64,000 nucleotides of DNA. Origin: Stichopus chloronotus. Lineage: Eukaryota; Echinodermata; Holothuroidea; Aspidochirotida; Stichopodidae. The stretch spans positions 11,369,979 to 11,433,978 of the forward strand of contig CM037843.1 in the NCBI GenBank assembly GCA_021234535.1, in the 5' to 3' direction. Positions 1-10,744 of the stretch are shown piece by piece. The number at the start of each line of letters is the position of its first letter. Within the stretch, counting starts at the first letter, position 1. The position numbers and the translations under genes are program-made. Below the pieces are notes generated by a model that ran no database searches, was not told where the DNA came from, and was given only the letters and a program-made list of their open reading frames with translations.

Positions 1-236
1 AACTAGACAACTCTATTTCAACTGTACTGCATATGGAGTTTCAAGGTAAATTATCATCACTATTGAAAATAAAAAGTCTCAAAACAAACCTTATTATTAA
101 TTCAGCACTGTTCCCCAATAAAAGTGGAAAAGGTTTTGGTTGACCCAATGATGAAGGTAGCAGAAGTAACAAATTTATGAAAAGGAAACATTGTTTTGTG
201 AGTTCCAGAAGTTATAACCTCCCAAAGTGTAATTTT

Positions 237-1878
237 CTGGTTCCTTGTGTTGACAAAGGAACCTATGCAGTCAGATTGGTGTATGTATGTTTGTGTGGTG
301 GTTTATGTGTGTGCATGTGACACAGTAATGTGAAGTATGATGCACAATAACTCAACAACCAATTGTTTGATTTTTTTCATACTCTGTGTATAGTGTATGA
401 CTTTGAGTAGATGTGCTCTATTGTTTTTGGTGGAGGTCAAAGGTCATTTGGGATCACCAGAGCCAAAAAAGTGAATTTCTTTGGGTTTGCTATAACTTGG
501 TGTCCATTGTTCAAATGGTGATATAATTTTAGGATATTATAGATTGGTAGGAGGAGAAAATATAGTAACATTTATCTTGTTAATATGAAAGGATCAAAAG
601 ATCAGAGAGATATGTTTTATTTATCTCTCCAACAAAATGGATGGCGTAATATTTTGTTCGTCTTCAATGTGAAGTGCATACGGTGACCACATTTGACCTT
701 TGTGACCTTTTTGTGATGCATAGATTTTGGTATTCTTTTAAAATGGTTTCAGGGTTTCAGTCCATTGTCAATGTGTATCAAACTTCCCCATCATGCTTCT
801 TTGCATGTAAGCAAAAGATGTTATTAGTTTAGATGTGAAGAAAATACCTACAATAAGTCTGTTTTGCAAAGTATTTACTGAAAAAGTGCCTGAAACTTTG
901 AAAAAGATAGAGCTCCCATATTTTTGCACATAGTACTTGCATAAATTAGTTTCGATCCTTTGCTTGCATTGGTGGTCCCTGTGCAGTGGTTTGTTTAAGC
1001 CATTCCTTGGATTTGCTGTGATTAACATGTGTAACAGCAGGACAGAGTAGTAGGCTATTGAGGTTTTCAACTCAATTGTTTGTATTCTCAACTTCAACAT
1101 AAGGCACAAAAGAAGAATGTTGGAAGAATGCCAGGTGTGCGTTTAAATTAATTACTGCCAATTAACTGAAGATAAGCTACTCAATTAGAGCAAAGGTATT
1201 TCATTCCTTTATTAAGCAATTCTAGTCGAATATCATTAACCTAACAACATCATTTAAATCATGTAATCCTTACAAAATTAGCTTGTTCAAAACAATTCTT
1301 TGATCCCAATGTGTTTAACCGCCCACATTTCCAGAGAAGGGGACACAAAACTCCAAAGCAACTGTTTCATTGACATAAATGAATATGATGACTTTGCTTA
1401 AAAGTCATGGCATGCAAACAAACTGAAGAGGCAGAAGTCTAATGGTCAACCAGATATATCAACCAGTTTCAAAGTGTCTATTTTTTGTTGTTAATCTCTT
1501 CATTCACAATTGACCTGTCTGTGACATATTCAGAACATCCTTACATACTAACATTAAACAACCAGAGCCCTGTTCCACAAGGAGTTAAGTTCGACCTTAA
1601 GTTTGATTTCAGCAGGCCAACCACATAATATATCAACTGAAGATTGAACACTGCTCTTTGTGGAATGGAACCCAGAAGTATTTAGATTCAGTGGCATTGC
1701 TGCTCTAGTTTATCATGGTCAAAGGTCACACAAGGTCAATAAAAATTATACTTTGAAAACCTTGTGGAGATGGTATCTCAAGAAGGGTAGATGATTGAAC
1801 TTCAGAATTGGTATGTTGCTTGTCCTTTGTTTCTCAGAAATATTGGCCTAGAATCACAAATTCCTTTGGCTCTCTGGT
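237..1878 (+). mobile_element. Type I Helentron-like element, degraded
   Basis: It starts with TGGTTCCTTGTGTTGACAAA, whose GGTTCCTTTG/CAAAGGAACC parts fold back, then a TG-rich tract (290-322). Degraded 145-bp units follow at about 400-500 and 1720-1800, with a perfect AGGTCAAAGGTCA at 434. A type I 3' end (GAATCACAAATTCC…GGCTCTCTGGT) closes near 1878. The middle (500-1700) has no recognisable feature, so it may be two elements. Confidence 0.45.
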
Positions 1879-2246
1879 TACTTAAAAAGTTTGATGTATG
1901 CTTTCAGATTATTCAACATTTTTGAACTTTGTAGAAAGCAGAATACCAGTTTGAAGGTATGTAACATGAAAATGTGTAACAGAGAGATGAATCAGTGTAA
2001 GGTTAGAGTATGATCTAATTGTGAAGAACAGGATAGCAATGAAATATCACTTGTGTTGAATAGAAGTGACCATTGACCAGGAAGAATTAGAGGATAAGCA
2101 AACAACAATCTCCCTGTTCAACAGTCATGAAACCTGTGTGAATTGAATTTCCATTAGTATGCCATGTTCCAAATGTTATTTGTGTTATGTGTACACAAGG
2201 TAATCACTGCTTCCTAATGTTAGTTGCTGACATTTTGATTGATTAG

Positions 2247-2445
2247 AGCAATTGTGTGGTTACAAGGGAAGCGCGAGGCAACTACAGATCGGGTTCGTAC
2301 ACCCAGCACCAGAAGAGAGGAGCAACCGGAGTTTCAAGTGGGGCGTCTCAAACATGAGAGAGTTAAAGTACCAAGAGGGAGCCAACTGTTAGAATGGGCT
2401 GTTAGGGTGATGGAGCTTCACAGCAGAAGAAAGTCAATACTAGAG
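2247..2445 (+). CDS. HECTD1: HECTD1 exon A: linker leading into the HECT domain
   Basis: This internal exon reads [13 protein letters not shown] near its start and [18 protein letters not shown] in the middle, both hallmark HECTD1 stretches just before the HECT fold. The acceptor is ...gattag|A at 2246/2247, so the first base completes a codon. The donor is CTAGAG|gtattt at 2445/2446, leaving phase 0. It encodes about 66 residues, rich in Arg and Lys. An alternative acceptor two bases later (after 2248) would shift the phase and is less likely. No earlier exon was recognised in positions 1-2246. Confidence 0.9.
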
Positions 2446-2481
2446 GTATTTAGACCCATAACCTCTCCACACTGATGCAAC

Positions 2482-3016
2482 ATTCTTCAAAACATCAGTT
2501 CTGACAATCAAATCTAGTCTAAATGCAATAAGAACTTTGATCATGGACCAAGATGGTTGTCATGAGTCTTTTAGTTGCATTTTCTTCTGTTATTACTGTG
2601 TATTGTCAGAGGATAATTGTCATGACAGCACAGTGAGGAATTAAATGTAATTATTTATCAGTTTAATGTGATTATATTGGGTTTGTTATCACTCTGTATC
2701 CATATTTGTTAACAATGTCTTTATTTACTAATCAAGACTTTTTTACATTTTTCAAAGCATCAGTTCTGGTATTCAAATCTAATCTAAAGGCAATAAGAGC
2801 CTTTGATCATGGACCAAGATGGTGGTTGTGAGTCTTTTAGTAGCATTCTCTTCTGTTATTACAGTGAGGATAATTGTCATGACAGCACAGTTAGGAATCA
2901 AGTGTAATTATTCATCAGTTTAATGTGATTATATTTCGTTTGTTATCACTGTGTATCCATGTGGATCAGATGTTTGTTACCAATGTCTTCGTTTACTAAT
3001 CAAGACTTTTCTACTA
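2482..3016 (+). repeat. Intronic tandem duplication, ~265-bp unit, two copies
   Basis: Positions about 2482-2741 and 2748-3016 are alignable copies sharing long blocks such as TTTGATCATGGACCAAGATGG and GATAATTGTCATGACAGCAC. The copies differ by substitutions and short deletions. It fills most of the intron between HECTD1 exons A and B. Confidence 0.85.
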
Positions 3017-3289
3017 CTAGTTCATTTGTTTTCTTGGATTTGCAATTGTCTGATCTTGTGTTTCTCTCCTGATTATTTTGGCAAATATTAGGTTGGAAAA
3101 CTTTTCAGAAAGAATGACATAATATGTACTTCTCGGAATGGCACCCTAGAAAGAAATTGCCCCTCATGTCAGTATAGGAAATTTTGTATCCAAGTTGCCT
3201 TCTTCTGGTGGAAATCAAATGGACATGACATACTGAATGGCATAAAATAAGAGACATTTGAATTGTTTTGAATTTTCTCTTTATCACAG

Positions 3290-3427
3290 GTTGAATTCCT
3301 TGGAGAAGAGGGCACTGGTCTAGGTCCAACATTGGAGTTTTATGCTTTGGTGGCTGCTGAACTCCAAAAGAAACAACTTGGAATGTGGCTTTGTGAGGAT
3401 GACTTCCAGGAAGACTTTGCCCGAGAG
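3290..3427 (+). CDS. HECTD1: HECTD1 exon B: start of the HECT N-lobe
   Basis: The exon is 138 bp, exactly 46 codons in phase 0. It begins [20 protein letters not shown], the conserved start of HECT domains in which E-G-x-G-x-G-P-T-x-E-F-Y is the family signature. It continues through a Leu/Lys-rich stretch to ...QEDFARE. The acceptor is ttatcacag|G and the donor GAGAG|gtaaat. This N-lobe region helps build the E2-binding face. The next intron is 16.4 kb, the longest in the window. Confidence 0.95.
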
Positions 3428-3584
3428 GTAAATTGGAATGTAAAATGCAAATCATATCACTTTTTTTAGTAGCCCCAGGCAAAATGCAGGTTGATAATCC
3501 TCAAGTAAATATCAGGAAATTAGGATTATGCAGATCAAAAATAGGTGCAATTTTCACATTTAACAAGTAGGTGCAGCATATTAG

Positions 3585-3617
3585 GTACAAGGACCCTTGT
3601 GACTTGGGTCCTTGTAC
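3585..3617. repeat. Perfect 12-bp hairpin
   Basis: GTACAAGGACCC (3585-3596) and GGGTCCTTGTAC (3606-3617) are exact inverted repeats with a 9-base loop. It sits just upstream of degraded 145-bp units at 3640-4090 and may be the 5' hairpin of that element. Confidence 0.8.
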
Positions 3618-4262
3618 TCCTTAGCTTGGGGAAATGCATATTTGGTATGTATCTGTACCACATTGAGCACAAGAATCCTGTTGTTTTTGGTGGAGGTCAA
3701 AGATCATTTGTGGTCAACATATGTCAAATAGTGATAATCTCATAAACATGATATCCCAAGAAGACATGGAGAAATGTCATTAAATCTGTAGGTGTACTAC
3801 ATTTTGGTAGAGGTCAAAGCTCATTTGAGATGAACAGGGGTCAAATAGTGGAAACCTTGTAAACATCTCAATGCAGGAAGCTTGCACTACTCACATATTT
3901 GTCATGTAGATATAGCGATGTTGTATGTTGACCACAAAAACATATTATACTTGGTGGAAATCATTTTGGGCAACAAGGGTAAATTTGTGAAAACCATATG
4001 CAAATGACATCTCAAGGCAGGGCTCTTCAATATTTTTCTGTTATATACAGTTGGGCATGTTGAGACATGATATTTGTCAGCCATCAACTTAGGTCAGCAG
4101 ATATTGTGTATGTAGTGGTTGTTGCATCTCAATTCATGATATGATAAAACGCTCACAAAAACCAAGCATGTTACACATACTCACCATATGCAATATGCAA
4201 GATTCAGAAAGAAATTCTCATAATGTAATCATTGAAACTACAATGCATTTGTGTGTTCTGGT
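3585..4262 (+). mobile_element. Degraded DR1-array element with type II 3' end
   Basis: Three to four weakened 145-bp units (GGTGGAGGTCAAAGATCATT near 3690, others near 3810 and 3955) end in ATTGAAACTACAATGCATTT…GTTCTGGT (4231-4262), a decayed type II end. The DR1 half-sites are mutated in every unit (AGATCA, AGCTCA). Confidence 0.55.
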
Positions 4263-4909
4263 ATAAAAGCTACAATCATGGGGACTTCCATAGCAAGCAT
4301 CTTGCAATTGGTCTAGCTTTCTGTAACTTAAGTTTGAAGTCTTGAATTCCTCCTTAAGAACAGTGGCAGTTTTTTTACCAAATTACTTTATAAACACCAA
4401 AAGTTGGAATTTTCTTTTAAAAATTATTTGTAGAACATTTGTATCTGTTAGGATTTCTCTACATCAATGAAGTAAAGTTAACCAGCAATTTTTTTTAATA
4501 TTACGATAATGCAATATTACGATAATGCCAGCTTGTACTCCTCTGTCTATTAGCAGCTAACACTAGCTTCTTGTAGTACTTGATCTAATTTGGTGACGCA
4601 CACATGGTGTAGGCCTTCTTGAAAACAGACAATGTAATTCCGTCAGATATTCGCAAAAATAGCTTGATACACAAGAAATGTCATCTGTTCATATGATATG
4701 TCAATATTGTTGTGATTTATTTTTGGAAGAACCTCACTACTTTGATTTGGTAACACTCTCAGTAACTTTGAAAAAGTTACGATAAACAGTAGTGCCACTC
4801 TGCAGATGGATTTGCATTTACTAGCCTCAGTTTATTTTTAGCTCTTACCATTTAGCTGGTGTGAGCCAATATAATGGTGCGGCATCACTCTATCTCTCTA
4901 TCTGTTCAC

Positions 4910-5410
4910 AATTGTTCAAAATGCTTCTCTGTGATGCTTTCATGCATTTACATGCATGATACATACCTACAGATTCTCTTGTACAATGTTGACGGTTTGT
5001 CTCAATAATATCTATTAGCGGTACATTCAGGGTGTTCAGGGATTTCAGTCCAAGGCCTCATGTGGGCCCTACAGTACATTTTGTGAAATTCTGTTCTAAA
5101 TGCTTCTTTTTACACATGCTTTGATGGATTTGCATGTAACTAGACACAATGTTCCCTGAGTGCTGGGTAAATTTGGGGCACTCAAAACTGCTTGGTCCAA
5201 GGTCCCTAGTGCACCCTATGTCCCATTTTATGAAATTCTGCAAAATATTTCTCCTACACATTTTCTTGTACAATGTTGATGGTTTGTCATCATGATACTC
5301 TGTTAGTGGTCCTTCTTAGAGTGTGCATGTATTCGTAGTCCAGCGTTACATGTGCGCCCTACGGCCCATTTTGTGAGATCCTGCAAATGTTTTCTCCTCA
5401 CACTTTAAAA
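4910..5410 (+). repeat. Dispersed ~300-bp repeat, two divergent copies
   Basis: Copies around 4910-5110 and 5230-5410 share the order CTCTTGTACAATGTTGACGG … GTGGGCCCTACAGTACATTTTGTGAAATTCTG. Fragments of the same family recur at 7660-7830 and 12,500-12,610, the two outer flanks of the 2-kb inverted elements. It has no coding content. Confidence 0.6.
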
Positions 5411-5517
5411 GTGCCCCTTTAAATGTCATTCAGCATCTCAAATGTCCCTATTGTGCATGAATGATAATTGAGTAACGTGGCAACGAGTCAGATTGTGCCT
5501 AACTGAAACCCAATCTA

Positions 5518-5715
5518 CAATCTTGGACAGAATACCTTGGGACACCCTGCGCCCCCATTCAATGTTGGCTATAGGATCGCTGTTCAAAGGGTACATTCAC
5601 TTCTATAGCGCAACATTGGAAAGGGACACGGGGTTTCATGTTATCCTCTTACCTAAAATTCAGTATTATATTTGCAAGGTACAACAAAGTGTCCCAACAA
5701 TTTTGTCCAAAATTG
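5518..5715 (+). repeat. Terminal direct repeat 1 of the left element
   Basis: This 198-bp block holds GGGACACCCTGCGCCCCC and GGCTATAGGATCGCTGTTCA. It matches 7313-7509 in the same orientation and the two blocks of the right element in reverse orientation, with roughly nine in ten bases identical by eye. Confidence 0.85.
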
Positions 5716-6479
5716 TCTGAGGATTTGGACGGGTTAGGAGCATGCGCAGGTCACAGGAAAAATCGTTAATTTGAAATAAGTTAAACGGCAAAATGGGGGG
5801 GGTGATATTCCTTGCAACAAGAAACATCAGCAGTGCATGTTTGGCATGTTTGGGGCCTATGTGGAAGTTGGTTTACTGTAGTAATATTATTGTGTGAATG
5901 TTGTCAATATTATTACAGAGTAAAGGGAGGAATAAGTCAGTCAAATCCATGTGTTTGCACTAAATGTGCTAAATAAAATGCAGTCATTGAGGAGGTAACA
6001 TCATAACTCCAGTGCATCTTGTCGACCATGAAACTACTTTAAAACATTTTGTATGATACAAATGACGTACTTTCGGCTCAAACTCTGATATTGAGACAGG
6101 TACCGAAGAAAAAAAAACAAAAACCCCCCAAAAAAGTAACATGTTAGTGGTCCGTTGAAGAAGATCGATGTATATCTGTGATTTATTCAAATTGTTCACA
6201 GTGATGACGAGGTGTCTGGTATTAAAGTAACTATGCCTAATGACTATTATGACTGACTTGCAGGTTAATCTGGGTAAAAAAGTGTACCATCATTATACAA
6301 AATAAACCCCTAAAATGCAAATTTAGTAAATGTAGCATTTGCTCATATTCACATAACAGTGACATTGTTGGACCCATGCATTCTATTGTACCGTACATGG
6401 TGCACTGTAATATGTCAGTCATTTTAAGCAGTTTCAACGGACTTCAGAATGCATATATGTTGTTAGAGCTATATCATTA

Positions 6480-6520
6480 TATTAATATACATATATATAT
6501 ATATCTATATATATTACGTT
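6480..6520. repeat. AT-rich microsatellite
   Basis: Alternating AT run inside the left 2-kb element. The mirror position in the right arm (13,630-13,662) has a shorter, different AT run, as expected for slippage after separation. Confidence 0.8.
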
Positions 6521-6603
6521 ATGTTGTATATGAATGAATGAAAAATGAGAAGTTGACAGACATTTGAGTTTCTAAATGGATAATTGAGCAGTGAAAAACA
6601 CAA

Positions 6604-6680
6604 TGGTCATGCCGTGAATCGAACCCCGGCCTCCTCATCCAAGCTGACTTAGACCTAACAACAGCGTCCGACTGTATAGG
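6604..6680 (-). repeat. tRNA-like (SINE-type) segment with B box
   Basis: On the minus strand it reads GGGGTTCGATTCACGGC, a match to the RNA polymerase III B box (GGTTCRANTCC) in a tRNA-like T-arm setting. The upstream part does not fold into a convincing cloverleaf. It recurs at about 13,490-13,555 in the right arm on the plus strand. Confidence 0.5.
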
Positions 6681-6690
6681 TTAATGAAAC

Positions 6691-6946
6691 CCACGTTCTA
6701 CCAAATGTTTTGACGGGAAAATTAAGGCAACCCGTGGGAAAATTGTGTAGATCACAAGACTGAAGATTACCAGCTTCATGCTGATTACCAGCTGATACCA
6801 GCTTCATGCAATGTAAAAATTGCAGTCACAAATCTTGATTTAGCGGCAAAAAATGTAAAAAACCAGCCTTTACTAACGTTCTACCATTATTTTAATATTA
6901 AGCTGAATCTACAGTTCTGACTGTAACGCATTTTGGTAGAACGTGG
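6691..6946. mobile_element. Small nested inverted-repeat element (left arm)
   Basis: CCACGTTCTACCAAATG at 6691 and CATTTTGGTAGAACGTGG at 6929-6946 are inverted repeats 256 bp apart. A third internal copy of ACGTTCTACCA lies near 6879. The same arrangement is present in the right arm (13,213-13,457), so it entered before the two 2-kb elements separated. Confidence 0.6.
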
Positions 6947-7312
6947 AGCTACTTCAGAATATATTATAACTGGATTCCTACCAGCATTCTACAATTGCAG
7001 TAACACTCCTGTTGCAACACAATGCAACAGCTGCTCATCAATGTTAGTTCTAAACGCAACTATTTCTGTCCGCATACAAAACCATGAAACAATCTATTCA
7101 TTCACGATCACTCCTTTTCGACAAAACGTATACAAATAAACCCCCAAATTAAAATTAAACTTGTTATATTCGTAGTCGAAATTCAGAATACTTTCATTTG
7201 GAAATCCCCAGACCCATAGGCCCCGATAATTAATTTTTATGATGCATCTTGTCTAAAAATATTCAAGTTTCTTTCAAAATTTCGCTCCAAAATTGCTCCC
7301 AAAAAACTCAGA

Positions 7313-7509
7313 CAATCTTGGACAAAATACCTTGGGACACCCCGCGCCCCCATGCAATGTTGGCTATAGGATCGCTGTTCAAAGGGTACATTCACTTCTA
7401 TATCGCAACATAGGAAAGGGGCCAGGGTTTCATGTTATCCTCTTACCTAAAATTCAGTATTATATTTGCAACGTACGACAAAGTGTCCAAACAATTTTGC
7501 CCAAGATTG
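7313..7509 (+). repeat. Terminal direct repeat 2 of the left element
   Basis: Second copy of the 198-bp block, ending AATTTTGCCCAAGATTG next to TA. Its inner junction reads CTCAGACAATC, the mirror of the inner junction of copy 1 (GATTGTCTGAGG type). Confidence 0.85.
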
Positions 7510-7844
7510 TAGTCTTGAGGTATATGTGTGGGGTCAGACATTAGAGGGGCAATTTGAGATTATCCAGTAAATCATCCCAAACTTGTCAACTTTGTGTAAA
7601 GGTGGCTATCAATTGTATTGACAAAGATCCAAATTATGCACTGTTTGTGCTCTAATTTATGATATTCTGCAAATTATGCATTCCTACTGATTCTCTTGTA
7701 CATGGAATATGGTATGTTGGTGATTCAATATAATGATACTTCTGGTGGTTCCTATGATTATGATATGATATACATAACACTGATATGTAAATGGTACCCT
7801 CAGGGCGTTCAGGTATGAGCCTCTGTACCATTTGTGCTCTAGTT

Positions 7845-10196
7845 GATTCCTTGCCGAAGGCAGAGGAATCTATGCGATGGTGATGTCGTGTGTGTGTGTG
7901 GGTGTATGTACGTGTGTATGTGCGTGTGTGACGCCTGCTTGTAAACACGATATCTCAAGAAGCATAACTCTGAGTGATCTTATACTTCGCATGTAGATTG
8001 CCCATATTGAGTAGATGATCCCTATTGTTTTTGGTGGAGGTCAAAGGTCATTTGGGGTCACTAGAGGTCAAAAGGTAAATACCTTGAAAATTGCTTGTAA
8101 ACACGATATCTCCAGAAGAGTAACTCTGAGTGATCTCATACTTGGCATGAAGGTTGCCCTTATTGAGTAGATGATCCCTATTGTTTTTGGTGGAGGTCAA
8201 AGGTCATTTGGGGTCAACAGGGGTCAAATTGTGAAAACCTTGTAAACATGATATCTCAAGAAAGGAAGCTTGTAGAAATCTCATGTTTAGTATGTAGTTG
8301 CACCATGTTGAGTAAAGGAACCCTATCGTTTTCAGTGGAGGTCAAAGGTCATTTGGGGTCAACAGGGGTCAAATTGTGAAAACCATGTAAACACGATATC
8401 TCAAGAAGAGAAGCTTGAGCAGATGTCATATGAAGTGGGTAGGTGTATCTTATTGAGTACAAGGGTTACCAGAGGTCAAAAGGTAAATACCTTGAAAATT
8501 GCTTGTAAACACGATATCTCCAGAACGGTAAATGTGAGAGATCTCATAGTTAGCGTGTGGATTGCCCATATCGAGTAGATGATCCTTATTTTTTTTTGGC
8601 AGAGGTGAAAGGTCATTTGGGGTCATGGGAGGTCAAAATGTGAAAAACTTGAATCTACAATATTTAAAGAACGGTCCTTCTAGTGAATTTTATACTTGTA
8701 ATGTAGAATCCTCTTGTTGATTTGAGAACTTCTTTTAGGACATACCAACATAGTCTCTTCGATAACCATAAAGAAAAGATGAAGACAACATTAAATTTGG
8801 TATCAAAGATTATTATTTGGCAAACCTGCCACTATCCTCATAAGGACATGTGAGCATGCATGAATTGTAAATTGGAATTGATTAAATATACCACGGGTTA
8901 TTAGCTTTATAAAAAGAACTAAATTACTGATCATTTGGATCAAATACCCTTGAGCGTGCATGAACTGTGATTGCTTAATTGAATGAATCAAATTGTAATT
9001 GACCCCTCTCTGTTCAAATTGGTCACTGTTATCTGACATAATTTATCACAGTTGACTGCCAGTAGAAACCACAATGTCCAGAATAAATCATACAGTCTGT
9101 GGAGCCAGGTGCTCAATGGACTTAACCATTTACTGTATAAACAGTGTCTCTGTTTAGCCCTTAAAGGGAAATAGGGCGTTTGTTTTACAGAAAACAACCA
9201 TATTTTTAGAACCATTATTTGTGGACATAGAATGATAGATTATTCAAAATAACGAATTACAGTAGCCTTATTTTCAAGGAATAAGATTCTCACAGATCAG
9301 AAATTTAGCTATTTGTTGCTCAACAATAATTTGTTCACCCAAACTTTTTAAAATTCAAATGATGCATCTGTTACTCATCACATGCATAATGTTTTGAGGA
9401 GATGAAGCTTTGACGGATATTTATTGATGAGACTGAATGGTTTAACAATGGTTAAGGCGAATTTCTTTGTATGCCATGTTGGTGTATTCTAAACACCCTA
9501 TTTCACTTTACAGTAGTTCAGTAAGCTTTAAACAAATGACTTCTGTGTATCAAACCAGGGAAACTTGTACCGTGTGTTGTGTCTTTAAGTAGACTAAAGG
9601 CAAAATTGCAAGTCATGCTAGATTCTTGTTTAATACGAATATCAGTTTTTGCTAATTTTCAAGGACCTCGTAGCCATTGGGAAGGGCATCATGCCAAAAA
9701 ATCAAATATGAAAAAGCTGCCACCAATAGCTGTAACTCGACAAAATAAAGTGCTATAATTTTGATTAAATAAACATGTTTACCTTTTTATCAAGTTATTA
9801 GACACGACAAAATATAATTTGTTCCCCTGCAGCATCATATCTGTTTGGGAGTTTTCTCATGTTTGTGTAGGTCAAAGGTTATTTGGGGTGACAAAAGGTC
9901 AAAACCTTGTATGCATGATATTTTAAGGGTGATAAATAAGAGGGATCTTATACTTAGTTTGTGAATTGTTCATATTTAGCATGTTGATGGCCATATAGGG
10001 TAGGTGATCCCTATTGTTTTAAGTGGAGGTGAAAGGTCATTTTGGGTCACGAGATTTCAAAAGGTTTTGACCTTACTAAGATGGTATCTCAAGTAGGATA
10101 ACTGTGTGGGATCTCATGCTTGTCATGTGGGCGATTCATGTTTGTTACAATATATATCATGAGGCAAGGAATCACTAAGCCTTTTGGCTTTCTAGT
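7845..10196 (+). mobile_element. Type I Helentron-like element with 145-bp core
   Basis: The 5' inverted repeat GATTCCTTGCC (7845-7855) is followed by GAA and GGCAGAGGAATC, forming a hairpin, and then by a TG tract (7882-7930). The matching 3' repeat GGCAAGGAATC (10163-10173) precedes the hairpin AAGCCTTTTGGCTT and CTAGT. The core has units with perfect DR1 at 8038, 8194 and 8339, weaker ones at 8605, 9869 and 10,026. The stretch 8720-9850 has no arrays and no recognisable gene and may be an older insertion. Confidence 0.7.
8000..8660 (+). repeat. 145-bp tandem array (nuclear-receptor half-site units)
   Basis: About five units. Between 8194 and 8339 the period is exactly 145 bp. Each unit carries the order GGAGGTCAAAGGTCATTTGG, GGTCAACAGGGGTCAAA, CTTGTAAACACGATATCTC and an AAGCTTG-like step. 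Confidence 0.9.
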
Positions 10197-10744
10197 TTTT
10201 AATTGATATTGCACACAGGATAGAAGACACCTAGGACCCACTAGAAACATTTGTTGAGATTTTTTGCATCATAATTTGAAAAATGTTAAACATGAGTTAA
10301 AAATACAAGCACACCATAAGATACAAAAGCAATAATTTATTTTAGCTTTTACTAATGATTGAAGTGAATTAAGTATTCAGGATAGATAGGTTTGAATGGA
10401 TGTATGTACTACTTATTGTTGAACATAATGATTCAGAAGCCATGTGTTTGTTCTTTATAATACAGCCACTATCAATCAGTATATAGCAGGTGACAGTGAG
10501 TCACAGAGTTAGGTTAACTGCAGACAGTATCCCTGTTGGTGCAGTGTAGGTTCAACAAAACAGAACCCAATGGTAATTCCCTGCAACTTTCATGAGCAAT
10601 TCCACTCTGTGGAATAAATTATCACCTGCCCTCTCTCTCTCTCACAAATTAAACACTTTCAAAAGAATGTTTGTTGTTCCTGATTACTTTTGAGCTGTAC
10701 TATACCAGCTGCATATGCAATGCTGCTAGCACAGAGTTTTAGTT

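Larger units (their letters stand above)
5518..7509 (+). mobile_element. 2.0-kb element with 198-bp terminal direct repeats (left arm)
   Basis: The element is bounded by TA (5516-5517 and 7510-7511) and by ends CAATCTTGGACAgAAT and ATTTTGCCCAAGATTG, which are inverted repeats. Both ends carry the same ~198-bp block in direct orientation (5518-5715 and 7313-7509), and each block is itself bordered by this inverted repeat. The 1.6-kb interior has no coding frame; it holds a tRNA-like B-box segment and a small nested inverted-repeat element. It is non-autonomous. TA duplication and inverted ends favour a DNA transposon over an LTR element. Confidence 0.75.

Noticed and set aside
768..1109. 113-codon open frame on the minus strand
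   Set aside because: No family resemblance, no splice context, and it sits inside a degraded repeat element.
6604..6680. Functional tRNA gene
   Set aside because: Only a B-box/T-arm-like segment is convincing; no complete cloverleaf or A box can be drawn.
5518..7509. LTR retrotransposon (direct terminal repeats of 198 bp)
   Set aside because: Blocks do not begin TG and end CA, no primer-binding site, no gag/pol remnant, and TA flanks with inverted ends point to a DNA transposon.
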